Of a DNA stretch of 64,000 nucleotides, positions 17,098 through 25,685 are shown in pieces. The stretch comes from Streptomyces scopuliridis RB72 (GTDB taxonomy: Bacteria > Actinomycetota > Actinomycetes > Streptomycetales > Streptomycetaceae). The position numbers and the translations under genes were made by a program. The DNA lies in assembly GCF_000718095.1 (NCBI RefSeq), contig NZ_JOEI01000019.1, forward strand, positions 211,120 to 275,119, written 5' to 3'. Every line of letters begins with the position of its first letter. The first letter of the stretch is position 1. Below the pieces are notes generated by a model. It was not told where the DNA came from. It did no database searches and was given only the letters and a program-made list of their open reading frames with translations.

Positions 17098-17979
17098 GTG
17101 GACAACCGCGAAGAGGTCAAAGCCTTCCTTAACTCCCGACGCGCAAGGATCACCCCTGAAGACGCCGGCCTGACGCCCCACGGCCGCACCAGGCGCGTGC
17201 CGGGCCTCCGCCGCAGCGAGGTCGCCGAGCTCGCAGGTGTCAGCGTCGAGTACTACGCGAAGCTTGAGCGCGGCGACCTCAGCGGCGTCTCCGAGAGCGT
17301 GCTGCATGCCCTCGGCCGAGCGTTGCGGCTTGATGACGCTGAGCGATCGCACCTGGCCGATCTCGCCCGCGCCGCGGGTGCCCCGCGCCGTGCCCGCCGT
17401 CAGCCTTCCGCCCAGAAGGTCCGGCCCGGCGTGGCACGCGTCCTCGACGGGATGGGCGAGTTGCCGGCCTTCGTTCACAACGGACGTCTGGATGTCCTCG
17501 CGGCGAACCCCCTCACGGAGGCGTTGTTCGCACCTGTGTTCGCAGAACCGGCCCGGCCGGTCAACCATGCCCGGTTCAACTTCCTCAACCCGCGCGCCCG
17601 CGACTTCTGGGTCGACTGGGAGCGGGCTGCCGACAACAGCGTGGCCCTGCTGCGCACCGAAGCCGGACGCGACCCCTACAACAGGGCACTGACCGATCTC
17701 GTGGGGGAGTTGTCCACCCGCAGCGAAGCTTTCCGGGTCCGCTGGGCCTCACACGACGTACACCTGCACCGCACCGGACTCAAGCACATCCACCACCCCG
17801 TCGTCGGCGTCCTGCACCTGTCCTACGAGGTCTTCGACCTGGCCGCCGACCCGGGGCTTGCCCTGGTCGTCTTCAGCGCCGAGGCGGGCTCACCCAACGA
17901 CGACGCGCTGCGGTTGCTCGCCGGCTGGGCCGCTACCCACGATCCGGCCGACGCCCTGGCGAGACCCGACCAGGCGTGA
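17098..17979 (+). CDS. XRE-family regulator with MmyB-like ligand-binding domain (paralogue 2)
   Basis: A 293-residue close paralogue of the regulator at 14216: the starts read VDNREEVKAFLNSRRARIT and VDNRDEAKAFLSSRRARVT, and similarity continues to the end. The helix-turn-helix is RRVPGLRRSEVAELAGVSVE and the ligand domain contains LPAFVHNGRLDVLAANPLTE and HRTGLKHIHHPVVG. TAGGCT at 17086-17091 is six bases before GTG 17098, consistent with leaderless transcription. It is divergent from the cyclophilin-like lipoprotein. The two regulator genes sit 2 kb apart in the same orientation, suggesting duplication of a regulator plus promoter, after which each acquired a different divergent partner. 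Confidence 0.82.
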   Translation: MDNREEVKAFLNSRRARITPEDAGLTPHGRTRRVPGLRRSEVAELAGVSVEYYAKLERGDLSGVSESVLHALGRALRLDDAERSHLADLARAAGAPRRARRQPSAQKVRPGVARVLDGMGELPAFVHNGRLDVLAANPLTEALFAPVFAEPARPVNHARFNFLNPRARDFWVDWERAADNSVALLRTEAGRDPYNRALTDLVGELSTRSEAFRVRWASHDVHLHRTGLKHIHHPVVGVLHLSYEVFDLAADPGLALVVFSAEAGSPNDDALRLLAGWAATHDPADALARPDQA

Positions 17980-18415
17980 GACCAGGGACTACCGGCGGGC
18001 AGGAGTCGCCCGGTTTTCCGCCCGACGGGTCCCGTCGAGGCGTACGTTCGGTGACGGCGGTCCCGTTCAGCGCGTAGGCCAGGTAGCGCGCGGTACCGGC
18101 CGACCGGGCCAATACCAAGCCTCGACGCTGGGCTGGGGCAACCGCCGGTGGAGGACATCTCCGTGTGCTTCGTCGAGGTTCGTTCGCCGGTGTAGTTCCG
18201 GAATATCTTTCCTCACCTACGGTCCAGAACCCCGCGAATAACGTCGAGCGGCCCTGCACAGCTCGCGCCTGGCCGGAGCCGGGCTCGGAGTTCTCGTCGA
18301 GCGGATGCGAACAGGTAGGTGCGGAGCATTCCGCCGGCGGAAAGCTCCCCGGAAAGCCCGCGCGGGTGCTCGTGCCACAGAGAGATTGGCCAAGGATTCC
18401 ACCCTGGTGTTCAGA
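17980..18415. other. Gene-free interval
   Basis: No coding region is convincing in these 436 bp. A minus-strand stretch near 18060-18110 translates as ARYLAYALNGTAVTERT, protein-like but matching no family I recognise. It may be another worn gene end. Confidence 0.4.
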
Positions 18416-18439
18416 CATCCAGGCAGAAAACTCTCCCCC
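18416..18439. promoter_or_regulatory. Decayed copy of the TATACCTGG regulator element
   Basis: The minus strand reads GGGGGAG, AGTTT, TCTGCCTGGATG, matching most positions of the intact elements at 24862-24885 and 34530-34553 (GGGGTAG, five variable bases, TATACCTGGAAC). It ends 35 bp before the ATG of the regulator stub at 18475. In the intact gene at 34495 the spacing is 34 bp. Confidence 0.55.
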
Positions 18440-18474
18440 CCACGAGAGGGCCAGGTGATGGCAAACTGCCGGTC

Positions 18475-18549
18475 ATGACCAGCCACGCGCATCTCTGTCA
18501 GCTGGGCGAATTTCCCGAGGCCTGGCGCCGCGTCCTGCGAGGCATCTGA
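18475..18549 (+). pseudogene. N-terminal stub of a fifth XRE/MmyB regulator
   Basis: The 24-residue frame starts MTSHAHLCQLGEFPEAWRR and stops soon after. The first 18 residues align with the starts of the two intact regulators at 24816 (MSRDAHLSELGEFLKARR) and 34495 (MTRNAHLNELGEFLKTRR). No helix-turn-helix or ligand domain follows. Together with the decayed element upstream this is best read as a deleted regulator gene. Confidence 0.6.
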
Positions 18550-18654
18550 CAAACAGGGCCGGATACGCGCCGGCAATGACAACGAAGCGGGTTCTGCCTC
18601 CGGGCACGCCGACGAATAAGGCTAACGACCTTCCGCCGACCCGAAAGCGTACGC

Positions 18655-19305
18655 ATGTCAACTGAACTTACCGAGTCAGATGTTCCTTCCCCCACCGGGC
18701 CCGCCTCGGCGCCGTCACGGCGCACGTTCATCGCGACGACCACCGCGGTCGGCGGCATCGCCGTGGCCGGCGGCCTGGTCGCGGGGCCGCCCCCGCTGGG
18801 CGTCGAGGAAGCGGCTGCCGCCGAAGCAACCCCCAGCGGCCGTGTCTCGCTGACGGTCAACGGGAAGCGGCACACCATCACGGTCGACAACCGGACCTCG
18901 CTGCTCGACCTGCTGCGCGAACACCTCGGCCTGACCGGCTCGAAGAAGGGCTGCAACGCCGGTGCGTGCGGCGCCTGCACCGTGCTGGTCGACGGCCGCC
19001 GGGTCAACTCCTGTCTGACGCTGGCAGTGCGCCTGGAAGGCGCCGAGGTCACCACCGTCGAAGGGCTCGCTCCGGGCGGCGAGGACGGTGAACTGCACCC
19101 GCTCCAGGCGGCGTTCGTCGAGCAGGACGCCTTCCAGTGCGGCTACTGCACCCCGGGGCAGATCATGTCCGGCGTCGGCTGCATCCAGGAGGGCCACACC
19201 GGCTCGGCGGAAGAGATCCGGGAGTGGATGAGCGGGAACATCTGCCGCTGCGGCTGCTACGTGAAGATCGTGCGCGCGGTCGAGCAGACCGCCCGCGGGA
19301 AATGA
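18655..19305 (+). CDS. Periplasmic-type aldehyde oxidoreductase, [2Fe-2S] subunit (PaoA-like)
   Basis: A 216-residue iron-sulfur subunit of the xanthine dehydrogenase/aldehyde oxidase family. The leader ASAPSRRTFIATTTAVGGIA is a twin-arginine signal, as in PaoA (YagT). The plant-type cluster ligands are GCNAGACGACTVLVDG, and the second cluster uses FQCGYCTPGQIM and NICRCGCY. It passes electrons from the molybdenum subunit to the FAD subunit. It begins the four-gene operon 18655-23821: the FAD subunit starts 12 bp downstream. The Tat signal implies the complex is exported folded, with its partners carried along. PaoABC oxidises a broad range of aldehydes, mainly aromatic, to acids; the same role is likely but not proven here. 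Confidence 0.88.
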   Translation: MSTELTESDVPSPTGPASAPSRRTFIATTTAVGGIAVAGGLVAGPPPLGVEEAAAAEATPSGRVSLTVNGKRHTITVDNRTSLLDLLREHLGLTGSKKGCNAGACGACTVLVDGRRVNSCLTLAVRLEGAEVTTVEGLAPGGEDGELHPLQAAFVEQDAFQCGYCTPGQIMSGVGCIQEGHTGSAEEIREWMSGNICRCGCYVKIVRAVEQTARGK

Positions 19306-19317
19306 GGCCAGGTCCCC

Positions 19318-20298
19318 GTGTATCCCTTCACCTTCACCAAGGTCTCCGACACCCGCGAGGCCCTCAACGCAGGCCGCCGCGGCGGGCGTTACATCGCCGG
19401 CGGCACCACCCTCGTCGACCTGATGCGTGAGACCGTCGAACGCCCCGAAAGCCTCGTCGACATCAGTGATCTGCCGCTGCGCGAGGTCACCGTCACCGAA
19501 CGCGGCGGTCTGCGTATCGGCGCGCTGGTGCGGATGGCCGAGGCCGCCGCCCACACCAAGGTCCGCACCACCTATCCGGTCGTCTCAGAGGCGCTGGAGC
19601 TGAGCGCGTCGGCCCAGTTGCGGAACATGGCCACCATCGGCGGAAACATCATGCAGCGCACCCGCTGTACCTACTTCCGCGATGTGACGGCCGCCTGCAA
19701 CAAGCGTGAGCCAGGATCGGGTTGCGCGGCACGGGAGGGCTACAACCGCACTCACGCCATCCTCGGCACGTCCGACGCCTGCGTGGCCACCCACCCCTCC
19801 GACGCCGCCGTCGCCTTCGCCGCCCTGGAGGCGACCGTCAACCTGATGGGCCCGGACGGCGAACGCAGCCTCCCCTTCGCGGACTTCCTGCTGCGTCCGG
19901 GCAGCACCCCCGACCGCGAACAGGCGCTCCGCCGGGGCGAGCTGATCACTTCCGTGGAGATCCCGGCTCACCCGCGTCCTCTCAAGTCCGGCTACCTGAA
20001 GGTCCGCGACCGGCAGTCCTACGAGTTCGCCCTGACCTCGGCGGCCGTCGCCCTGCACATCCGTGGTGGAGTGATCCGGGAAGCGAAGATCGCCACCGGT
20101 GGCGTGGGCACCGTGCCCTGGAAGCTCCCCACCGTCGAGCAGCACCTCGTCGGCGAGCGGCCCTCGGCCCGGCTCTGGGCCCAAGCGGCCGAGCGGGCGG
20201 CGGACGGCGCCCGCCCGCTGGCCCACAACCGCTTCAAGATCGCACTCCTCAAACGCACCGTCGAACGCCAGCTGCGCACCGTAGGAGGTACGAAGTGA
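19318..20298 (+). CDS. Aldehyde oxidoreductase FAD-binding subunit (PaoB-like)
   Basis: A 326-residue flavoprotein subunit. FAD-binding motifs are AGGTTLVDLMRE (residues about 27-38) and ATIGGNIMQRTRC. A cysteine cluster (RCTYFRDVTAACNKREPGSG C, then SDACVATH) corresponds to the extra [4Fe-4S] cluster that distinguishes PaoB/YagS from ordinary xanthine dehydrogenase flavoproteins. Translation starts at GTG 19318, 12 bp after the PaoA-like stop. The 3' end overlaps the molybdenum subunit by four bases (GTGA). It takes electrons from the Fe-S subunit and passes them to an acceptor such as oxygen or a quinone. Confidence 0.88.
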   Translation: MYPFTFTKVSDTREALNAGRRGGRYIAGGTTLVDLMRETVERPESLVDISDLPLREVTVTERGGLRIGALVRMAEAAAHTKVRTTYPVVSEALELSASAQLRNMATIGGNIMQRTRCTYFRDVTAACNKREPGSGCAAREGYNRTHAILGTSDACVATHPSDAAVAFAALEATVNLMGPDGERSLPFADFLLRPGSTPDREQALRRGELITSVEIPAHPRPLKSGYLKVRDRQSYEFALTSAAVALHIRGGVIREAKIATGGVGTVPWKLPTVEQHLVGERPSARLWAQAAERAADGARPLAHNRFKIALLKRTVERQLRTVGGTK

Positions 20299-22487
20299 GC
20301 CCGCAGCCCCAGGCAGCCGTCGGCGCTCCGCTGTCCCGGGTGGACGGACGCCTGAAGGTGACCGGGAGAGCGACGTACGCCGCCGACCACGACATCAAGG
20401 GTGCCGTCCACGCGGTCGTCGTCGACAGCACCATCGCCCGCGGGCGCGTCACCGGCATCGACACCCGGGCAGCACTCGCCCTGCCCGGCGTACTGAAGGT
20501 CATCAGCCACCTCAACGCACCCAGGCTCGCCTACCGTGACGACCCGAACCTGAACAACCCGCCGGGCCGGCGGCTGCGGGTCTTCCAGGACGACAAGGTC
20601 CTCTTCCACGGCCAGCCGGTCGCCGTCGTCGTGGCCACGGCTTTGGAGACCGCGCAGCACGCAGCGAGCCTGGTCAAGATCGGCTACGACGCGCAGAGCC
20701 CGTCGACCGATATGAGCGGCAGCGACCGTACGAACGAACCCGCGACCTATGCCCGTGGCGACGCGGACGGGGCGATCGGATCCGCCGCCGTACGGCTGGA
20801 GATGGCCTACCGGACGGCTCGCAACCATCACAACGCGATGGAGCCGCAGGCCACCGTCGCCCGCTGGGACGGCGACCGGCTCACCCTGTGGGACAAGACC
20901 CAGTGGGTGCTCGGCACCCAGAACGAACTCGCCTCCGTATTCGGACTTCCTCCGGAGTCGGTGCGCGTCATCTCGCCGTTCGTCGGCGGCGGGTTCGGCA
21001 CCGGTGTGCGGACGTGGCCGAACGTCACGGTAGCGGCCCTCGCCGCACGCGAGGTGGGCCGCCCCGTCAAGCTCGTACTGACGCGCAAACAGCTGTACTT
21101 CGCCGTGGGGTACCGGCCCGTGTACGAGTACGGCGTGCGCCTGGGCAGCGACCGTCGCGGGCGCCTGACCGCGATGACCCACGATGTGAGAGCAGAGACC
21201 TCGACCTACGAGGATTTCACGGAGGCCATCCTGGTCGCGGGGCGGATGCTCTACAGCATGCCCCACGTCAGCCAGACGTACCGCAGAGTGCCGCTGGACG
21301 TGAACACGCCGACCTGGATGCGCGGTCCCGGTTACGCCAACGCCTCCTTCGCCATCGAGTCGGCGCTGGACGAACTCGCCCACGAAATAGGCGTCGACCC
21401 CATCGAACTGCGCCGGCGCAACGAGCCCGACGACGACGAGTCCAGCGGGCTGCCGTTTTCCACCCGGCGGCTGCGCGACTGCTACACCACCGGCGCCCGC
21501 GAGTTCGGATGGCACCGCCGCAACCCGAAACCCCGCTCCACCCGCGACGGTGACTGGCTGATCGGCACCGGCATGGCCACCGGCGTGTACGACGTCCTGC
21601 GGAGTCCGGCGCAGGCCCGGGTCAGGCTCGACGCCGACGGCACCGCGCTGATCGAGTCCGGGACCAGCGACATGGGCCCGGGCACCTACACCTCCATGAC
21701 CCAGGTCGCCGCGGACGCCCTCGGACTGACGATGCGCAACGTGACCTTCCGGCTCGGCGACTCCCGCATGCCGCCGACCCCTCCACACGGCGGTTCACAG
21801 ACCATGGGCACGGTCGGATCCGCCGTCCAGGACGGCTGCGACACGGTGCGACGGCAGGCGATCCGGCTCGCCGTCGAAGACCGGGAATCACCGCTGTACG
21901 GCGTGGATCCCGACGGCATCGTCGTCCGCGCGGGCCGACTGCACGTGAAGGACAACCCGGTGCGCGGGGAGACCTACCAGCGGCTGCTGGCACGCAATGA
22001 GCGCACCCACCTCGAAACGCTCGGGTCCTTCCAACCCGGCGAGTCCCGGTTTTCGATGTACGCCTACAGCGCGACGTTCGCCGAAGTCGCCGTCGACGCG
22101 AGCCTGGGCCTGGTACGGGTCCGGCGGATGCTCGGTGTCTGCGACGCGGGCCGCATCATCAGCCCCAAGCTCGCCGACAGCCAGGCGCTCGGCGGCATGG
22201 TCGGCGGCATCGGCACAGCCCTGCTGGAACACACCGTCACCGACCACCGCGACGGCCGTATCGTCAACGCCAACCTCGCCGACTACCTCGTCCCCGTCAA
22301 CGCCGACATCCCCGACCTGCGGGCGATCTTCATCGACGGCGAGGACCTCGAAGCCGCCCCCATCGGAGTCAAAGGACTCGGGGAAGTCGTCCATATCGGC
22401 GTGGCACCCGCCATCGCCAACGCCGTCTTCCACGCCACCGGCCGCCGCGTCCGCGAGCTGCCCATCACCGCCGAAGCCCTGCTCTGA
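20295..22487 (+). CDS. Aldehyde oxidoreductase molybdopterin-binding subunit (PaoC-like)
   Basis: The 730-residue catalytic subunit. GTG 20295 is the start: AGGAGG is 5 bp upstream and GTGA overlaps the preceding stop. Visible features are GAPLSRVDGRLKVTGRATYA at the N-terminus, GGGFGTG (about residue 230) for the molybdopterin, WMRGPGYANASFAIE, and GVKGLGEVVHIG near the C-terminus, in which the Glu is the catalytic base that activates the Mo-bound water. It has no signal peptide and would be exported as a complex with the Tat-tagged Fe-S subunit. It uses molybdenum cofactor, probably matured by the XdhC-like product of the last gene in the operon. Confidence 0.9.
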   Translation: MSPQPQAAVGAPLSRVDGRLKVTGRATYAADHDIKGAVHAVVVDSTIARGRVTGIDTRAALALPGVLKVISHLNAPRLAYRDDPNLNNPPGRRLRVFQDDKVLFHGQPVAVVVATALETAQHAASLVKIGYDAQSPSTDMSGSDRTNEPATYARGDADGAIGSAAVRLEMAYRTARNHHNAMEPQATVARWDGDRLTLWDKTQWVLGTQNELASVFGLPPESVRVISPFVGGGFGTGVRTWPNVTVAALAAREVGRPVKLVLTRKQLYFAVGYRPVYEYGVRLGSDRRGRLTAMTHDVRAETSTYEDFTEAILVAGRMLYSMPHVSQTYRRVPLDVNTPTWMRGPGYANASFAIESALDELAHEIGVDPIELRRRNEPDDDESSGLPFSTRRLRDCYTTGAREFGWHRRNPKPRSTRDGDWLIGTGMATGVYDVLRSPAQARVRLDADGTALIESGTSDMGPGTYTSMTQVAADALGLTMRNVTFRLGDSRMPPTPPHGGSQTMGTVGSAVQDGCDTVRRQAIRLAVEDRESPLYGVDPDGIVVRAGRLHVKDNPVRGETYQRLLARNERTHLETLGSFQPGESRFSMYAYSATFAEVAVDASLGLVRVRRMLGVCDAGRIISPKLADSQALGGMVGGIGTALLEHTVTDHRDGRIVNANLADYLVPVNADIPDLRAIFIDGEDLEAAPIGVKGLGEVVHIGVAPAIANAVFHATGRRVRELPITAEALL

Positions 22488-22684
22488 ACAAAGGCCCGAC
22501 AGAGCACCCGGGTGGCCGGCTCATGGAGAGACGGCCATCAGGGTGCCCCACGACCGCCCGGCGGCTTACCGCGGTCCGCCGCCGGGCTTCTGGGGCCGCC
22601 GCCGTGTCACTTTCACCCCCGACGACTCGGTGGCGGCCCGCCCCAACCGATCTCTCACGTCGCCCGCCACATGGAGACCCGCCC

Positions 22685-23821
22685 ATGCTGAACATCGCGG
22701 ACACGCTCTACGAATGGTGCCGCGAGGCCCGCTCCTTCGCCCTCGCCACCGTCGTCCAGGTCCGCGGGAGCGCGCCTCTGCCACCCGGCACCTCCCTCGC
22801 CGTTGACACCGACGGCCACGTAGTCGGCAGCGTCTCCGGCGGCTGCGTCGAGAGCGCCGTCTACGACCTGTGCCAACAGGTGCTGGCGGACCGCGGTACC
22901 CCGACACGAGCCCGGTTCGGCTACTCCGACGACGACGCCTTCGCCATCGGCCTCACCTGCGGCGGCGAAATCGAAGTCCTGGTGCATCGCGTGACCCCCG
23001 CGGACCGGTCCCATCTCACCGCATCGCTCGAAGCAGTCGTACGCGGCCGGCCCGCCGCCGTCGCCCAGATCGTGGACGGCCCCGAGCATCTCCTCGGCCG
23101 TGGCCTTTCCCTCCTCGGTGACGTCAGCACGTACCACGGAACCCTCGACAGCGAGACCGTGAACCGGGCAGTGGCGGCACAGGCGCGCGCACTGTTGCGG
23201 GCCGGCCGCACTGCCTGTACCGAGGTCGGCGGCGACACCGACGCCTGCCCCGAGAAGCTGTCCGTGCTCGTCCACACCCGCGTGCCCCGTCCCCGCATGC
23301 TGATCTTCGGCGCCGTCGACTTCGCCGACGCCTTGAGCCAGGCCGGTCGTTTCCTCGGCTACCGAGTGACGGTGTGCGATGCCCGCCCCGTCTTCGCCAC
23401 CCCCGCCCGCTTCCCCCACGCCGACGATGTCGTCGTCGACTGGCCGCATCGCTATCTGGAGCAGACCGAGGTGGACGCCCGCACCGCGATCTGCGTCCTG
23501 ACCCACGATGCCAAGTTCGACATTCCCCTGCTGCGCCTGGCCCTCCGCCTCCCGGTCGGCTACGTCGGCGCCATGGGCTCCCGGCGCACGCACGACCACC
23601 GGCTGAAGGCGTTGCGAGAAGCCGGCGTAACCGTCGATGAACTGGCCCGCCTGCGCTCCCCGATCGGGCTTGACCTCGGCGCCCACACCCCCGAGGAGAC
23701 AGCGACCTCCATCACCGCCGAGATCATCGCCCACACCCACCTCGGCACCGGCCTGCCCCTGTCCCGCAGCACCGGACCCATCCACCACCCTGCGCCGGGA
23801 GCTCTTTCCCCGGCCGCATAA
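22685..23821 (+). CDS. XdhC/CoxI-family molybdenum cofactor maturation factor
   Basis: A 378-residue protein. The N-terminal XdhC_CoxI part reads GSAPLPPGTSLAVDTDGHVV GSVSGGCVE, and the C-terminal Rossmann part reads MLIFGAVDFADALSQAGRFL and later VGAMGSRRTHDHRLKALREA. XdhC-type chaperones bind and sulfurate or modify Moco and insert it into their partner enzyme; PaoD does this for PaoABC. ATG 22685 is chosen since GGAG lies upstream and homology begins there. It lies 197 bp behind the PaoC-like gene, so it may share the operon or have its own promoter in that gap. Confidence 0.85.
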   Translation: MLNIADTLYEWCREARSFALATVVQVRGSAPLPPGTSLAVDTDGHVVGSVSGGCVESAVYDLCQQVLADRGTPTRARFGYSDDDAFAIGLTCGGEIEVLVHRVTPADRSHLTASLEAVVRGRPAAVAQIVDGPEHLLGRGLSLLGDVSTYHGTLDSETVNRAVAAQARALLRAGRTACTEVGGDTDACPEKLSVLVHTRVPRPRMLIFGAVDFADALSQAGRFLGYRVTVCDARPVFATPARFPHADDVVVDWPHRYLEQTEVDARTAICVLTHDAKFDIPLLRLALRLPVGYVGAMGSRRTHDHRLKALREAGVTVDELARLRSPIGLDLGAHTPEETATSITAEIIAHTHLGTGLPLSRSTGPIHHPAPGALSPAA

Positions 23822-23949
23822 CGCGCGACCTGCCCACCGCAAAGCAGGGAATGCCCATCGCGTAGAAGGAAGTTCTCCCCTCGCACAGAATTCGCGCCGA
23901 ACTTCGTACAACAGGTGGCAGGGTGATCCTTGACCGGATGACGTCACGA

Positions 23950-24816
23950 TCAGCTTGCGGCGTCAGCACTCGGCTCGTGGTTGGCGGCCCAGGAGGCGAG
24001 GAAACGCAGCCCCTCGTGGGAGGGAGTGCCCGGCTCCGCGGTCAAGATGACGAGTTGCTGGTCGGGATCCGTGGGACAGGCGAGGGCCTCCCAGTCGAGG
24101 GTGAGGTCGCCGGCCACGGGATGGCGGAAGATCTTCGTCCCCGTCGAGTGGTGGGCCACGTGGCGGGCGGCCCACCACTCCCGGAACTGAGGATCCCGTT
24201 CGGACAACTCATCGACGAGTGCGGTCATGCGCGGATCGCCCGGGTTATCCGCTGCTTCCATCCTCAGAAATGCCACGGTGTTACGCGCGGAGCTTTCCCA
24301 GTCCGCATACAATTCCCTGAAAGCGGGATCGGTGAAGACCAGTCGCACAGAATTGCGATGCTCCTCCGGAATCTGGGAGAAATCCGTCATCAGGGCGGCG
24401 GCGAGGGAATTCCAGGCGAGAATGTCCATACGGCGGCCGAGAACGAGGGCGGGGGTGTCGGTGAGATTGTCGAGGAGTCGCCGCGTCGGGGGCCGGACCT
24501 TCTGCGCCGCCTGCCGACGTGGCCGCGCGTTCTCCTTCCCGGCCAGTTGGAGCATGTAATCGCGCTGGTCCTCATCCAGACGCAGCACCCGGGCCAGGGC
24601 TAGCAGGACCGGAGTGGAGGCCTCGATCCGGCCCTGCTCCAGGCGCGTGTAGTACACGGTGCTGATCGCGGCCAGTTGCGCCACCTCCTCCCGGCGCAGG
24701 CCCGGGACCCGCCGCAGGGCGCCGCTCTCGGGCAGACCCATCGCACGAGGGCTCAACTCGGCGCGCCGGGCCTTGAGGAATTCACCCAGCTCACTGAGGT
24801 GTGCGTCCCTGCTCAT
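23950..24816 (-). CDS. XRE-family regulator with MmyB-like ligand-binding domain (paralogue 3)
   Basis: A 288-residue regulator starting MSRDAHLSELGEFLKARRAE at ATG 24816. The helix-turn-helix is RRVPGLRREEVAQLAAISTV (about residues 37-56), and the MmyB-like domain begins near residue 105 (LGRRMDILAWNSLAAALMTD, then RHPVAGDLTLDWEALA). It is far closer to the regulator at 33626-34495 than to the two at 14-18 kb. The 24-bp element at 24862-24885 begins 45 bp upstream of its start and is probably its own operator. A short-chain dehydrogenase lies divergently 870 bp away with another copy of the element before it, so that gene is a likely target. Confidence 0.84.
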   Translation of the reverse strand: MSRDAHLSELGEFLKARRAELSPRAMGLPESGALRRVPGLRREEVAQLAAISTVYYTRLEQGRIEASTPVLLALARVLRLDEDQRDYMLQLAGKENARPRRQAAQKVRPPTRRLLDNLTDTPALVLGRRMDILAWNSLAAALMTDFSQIPEEHRNSVRLVFTDPAFRELYADWESSARNTVAFLRMEAADNPGDPRMTALVDELSERDPQFREWWAARHVAHHSTGTKIFRHPVAGDLTLDWEALACPTDPDQQLVILTAEPGTPSHEGLRFLASWAANHEPSADAAS

Positions 24817-24861
24817 GCTGGTCACGGTACTGCGGAAGCCGCTCCTGCACAGCTCGGCTGG

Positions 24862-24885
24862 GGGGTAGAGATCTATACCTGGAAC
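24862..24885. promoter_or_regulatory. Conserved 24-bp element, copy A
   Basis: Plus strand: GGGGTAG, AGATC, TATACCTGGAAC. Nearly identical to copy B (34530-34553) beside the paralogous regulator, and related to copy C (25276-25299). Sits in the promoter region of the regulator at 23950-24816. Confidence 0.7.
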
Positions 24886-25685
24886 ATGCGTCTCCAGTAC
24901 GTGATCGGTGTCCATTTTTCCGGTCGTGGTAATCAGGGAAACGGGGAAATCCGAGGGGACGCGATACCTTCTGCATTCTCGTAGCCACCGACATGCGGGT
25001 CGAATAATCTGCCCCCTGCACCCGTGCGGATTCATTTGGGGTTGACTGAACTCTCGCGTTGGACAGCCGGGGCGGTCGGAGGATTGCGACGGATGCCGGC
25101 GGCACAGTTCACGAGGGCTTGTAGCGATCCTGCGTTCTCGATTGCACGGACTGTGTACAGGCGCACGGGCCCGGGACTCGACTCGACATGCTGAGCCGTA
25201 AGATCCCGGCCGCTCGATCGAGATGCGGAGCCGCGTTCATGACAGCCAAGCCCCCTTCTTCGGGTAATTCGCTGGGGGGCAGGGTTTTATACCCGGAAAG
25301 ATCTCTCCCATTGTCGCGTCCGGGAGGCGATGGCACCGTTACATGTGTGCCCATCGCAGATCGGAAAGACGGTTGCCGGCCCGGCGTTCTTCTCCCCGGG
25401 AGTCATAACCCCGCCGGATCAGACAGGCAACGGTCCGTGCACAACGAATGAGCACGCGCGACGCAGACCCGATCTGCCCCGGTGGCCGACCGGGGAGCAT
25501 CCGCGTCGGGAGGCGCTGCCGCGGCGGCCCCGGTAAGGACGAGACGGCTCGGCGCTGCCTTCCCGTCGGAACGGCCGCGACTGCCCCGCCCAGATGCCTA
25601 CGCCAATCGCGGTCGGCCGGGGTGACTGCCGTGATGCCCCGCCGCTCACTCCTTCATTTCATATGTTCAGAAAAGAGAAGCACCC
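24886..25685. other. 800-bp intergenic region between regulator and dehydrogenase
   Basis: No convincing gene on either strand. It contains copy C of the regulator element at 25276-25299. The length is unusual for this gene-dense DNA and may include an eroded gene, but no recognisable peptide was found. Confidence 0.5.
25276..25299. promoter_or_regulatory. Conserved 24-bp element, copy C
   Basis: Plus strand: GGGGCAG, GGTTT, TATACCCGGAAA. It matches copies A and B at the G-run, the AG and TATACCNGGAA. It precedes the short-chain dehydrogenase gene (25686) by 386 bp and is the only copy here not immediately beside a regulator gene. Confidence 0.6.

Noticed and set aside
17933..18418. A 161-codon minus-strand frame overlapping the end of regulator paralogue 2
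   Set aside because: Mixed composition, no family, no ribosome site; at most it includes a short worn gene end near 18060-18110.
19722..20294. N-terminal extension of the molybdenum subunit
   Set aside because: The frame is open but overlaps the FAD subunit and lacks homology. GTG 20295 has a ribosome site and the family N-terminus.
25109..25680. Small frames in the 800-bp gap before the SDR
   Set aside because: None has a ribosome site, a recognisable motif or Streptomyces-like codon position bias strong enough to call a gene.
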